From Amarolinea aalborgensis (GTDB lineage Bacteria; Chloroflexota; Anaerolineae; SSC4; Amarolineaceae), in contig NZ_UETR01000057.1 in the NCBI RefSeq assembly GCF_900491745.1, forward strand, positions 1 through 18,459: a stretch of 18,459 bases of DNA, in the 5' to 3' direction. This document shows, in pieces, positions 17,671 to 18,459 of the stretch. A model generated the notes under the pieces. That model saw only the letters and a list, made by a program, of their open reading frames with translations. It made no database searches and was not told where the DNA came from. A program made the translations under genes and the position numbers. Numbering within the stretch: position 1 is the first letter of the stretch; each line of letters begins with the position of its first letter.

Positions 17671-18266
17671 CCATTTCACAACGGCTTCATTCCAGGTAGT
17701 ACCGCGCTAATTTTGCCAGCATTACATCGTCCATAGTCGAGTTGACAAAGTGCTGATAATCACCGTTATTCAGGAAAAACCGACCTATGAATTCACGGTC
17801 AACCAAAGTGCCAGCGCGTTTGTCAATCCATTCAAGGTAGTTGCTGTATGGCCACTCATCCGGGCTGCTCACCAAGTGTGCCATGACGGGGTTGAGATGG
17901 ATATAACGGGCCAGGTAAATGATATAGGCATCGCTGTCCACTTCAATGTGCTTGGCCCTTCCTTGAAATAGCGTACCTGTGCGGCCCTGTTGTTGGTTGA
18001 ACGCCTGAACATACGAGTTAAACAAAGGCTGGATGAACCGAGAAACACTGTCGTCAGCTTCGGAACGTAGTAACAAATGATAGTGGTTCGGCATGAGGCA
18101 ATAGGCGATTATGCTCACCTGAGACATGGGAAGAAGGTGCTTCATGCGTTTGACGAGGTAGATGTAATTGTCGTCGCTGAGAAAGATCGGTTCACGGTTG
18201 CAGCCGCGATTGTAGACGTGGTAGTAGTGCCCAGCAAGGTAAGTCATGATGCAAATCCTCCTTTCA
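17671..18266. mobile_element. RAYT cassette inserted in a type B-type A junction
   Basis: Elsewhere type B and type A units are joined by an identical 21-nt spacer ending GCCGAGAAGCCAA. Here the left part of that spacer (17651-17670, ending AGCCA) and its right end (18267-18272, AGCCAA) are separated by about 596 bp containing the RAYT gene and its ribosome binding site. AGCCA thus occurs at both edges (17666-17670 and 18267-18271), like a short target-site repeat or microhomology. The boundaries are inferred by comparison with the three intact junctions. Confidence 0.65.
17687..18247 (-). CDS. REP-associated tyrosine transposase (RAYT, IS200/IS605-like Y1 HUH family)
   Basis: A 186-residue Y1 HUH single-strand transposase. 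Landmarks are YYHVYNRG (8-15), the HxH metal-binding motif in YCLMPNHYHLLL (His55, His57), TLFQGRAKHIEVD (92-104) and YLARYIHLNPV (111-121), where Tyr115 is the likely nucleophile. The sequence ends with the EWPYSNY block and a basic C-terminal helix. RAYTs are domesticated or semi-mobile relatives of IS200 transposases that cut and join REP palindromes. Here type A/B palindromic repeats lie on both sides, which supports the RAYT reading over a plain IS200 element. The start is ATG at 18247; its complement-strand AAAGGAGG (18257-18264) is 9 nt upstream. No independent promoter or terminator is visible. The frame is intact and the key residues are present. Base composition is lower in GC than the neighbouring genes, consistent with acquisition. 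Confidence 0.9.
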   Translation of the reverse strand: MTYLAGHYYHVYNRGCNREPIFLSDDNYIYLVKRMKHLLPMSQVSIIAYCLMPNHYHLLLRSEADDSVSRFIQPLFNSYVQAFNQQQGRTGTLFQGRAKHIEVDSDAYIIYLARYIHLNPVMAHLVSSPDEWPYSNYLEWIDKRAGTLVDREFIGRFFLNNGDYQHFVNSTMDDVMLAKLARYYLE

Positions 18267-18272
18267 AGCCAA

Positions 18273-18459
18273 CCTTGCGAAGGCTCGCCGCATACGAATC
18301 CCCTGGCGTAGCGGGCGATGTCGGCCTGGCCGATGCGCTCTGGTGCAGCCCAGCCTTCGCAAGGGGATCCCGAGATGCCAACCTTGCGAAGGCTCGCCGT
18401 ACACGAATCCCCTGGCGCAGCGGGCGATGTCGGCCCCGTCCGCTGCGCTCCGCTGCAGC
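18273..18459 (+). repeat. Type A palindromic repeats running off the window end
   Basis: A full unit lies at 18273-18364 and a second, truncated by the window edge, at 18382-18459. Both have the same orientation as the units left of the RAYT gene, so the gene sits inside a continuous array. Confidence 0.87.

Overview
The window looks like a contig from an uncultured high-GC bacterium, most likely Chloroflexota (Anaerolineae/Caldilineae-like). This is inferred from three secreted proteins with long Thr/Pro linkers of the PTATPTNTPVPP type, from their domain mix (PPC, P-domain, CHRD, DUF11, choice-of-anchor J, BACON-like), and from their C-terminal hydrophobic segment followed by RRR. No rRNA, tRNA or CRISPR was seen.

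Layout. 1-1892: a conserved-looking helical protein of unknown function (161-964, +) faces a divergent PlsY-family glycerol-3-phosphate acyltransferase (1097-1711, -). 1893-17231: three large, apparently monocistronic genes for exported proteins. They are a 1439-aa PPC/P-domain protein (2100-6419), a 596-aa CHRD/DUF11 protein (7002-8792) and a 2324-aa beta-helix protein (10181-17155). Each has a near-consensus sigma-70-type promoter (TTGACA, 17-nt spacer, TANNNT), a 5' leader of roughly 170-190 nt, a Shine-Dalgarno and a signal peptide. Each also has a C-terminal tag of the form V-x-LS-x-LD-x-GS, a hydrophobic stretch and RRR, followed by the same intrinsic terminator. The first and third genes share an almost identical C-terminal half.

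Behind each terminator lies the same repeat module: a 90-bp inverted-ended repeat (called type B here), a 21-nt junction, then one or more 91-bp inverted-ended repeats (type A) spaced about 108 bp apart. Seven full type A units and one stub follow the second gene. After the third gene the array is interrupted by a REP-associated tyrosine transposase gene (RAYT, 17687-18247, -), and type A units resume immediately beyond it to the window end. The RAYT cassette sits inside the B-A junction, with AGCCA on both sides.

Most interesting content: a RAYT with large nested-palindrome repeats in what seems to be a Chloroflexota genome, placed as a standard 3' module behind exported-protein genes. Other notable points are a BACON-like domain apparently split by an inserted choice-of-anchor J domain, a shared C-terminal anchoring or sorting tag, and a PlsY homologue with changes in all three family motifs. 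All family assignments are by eye; no database search was run.
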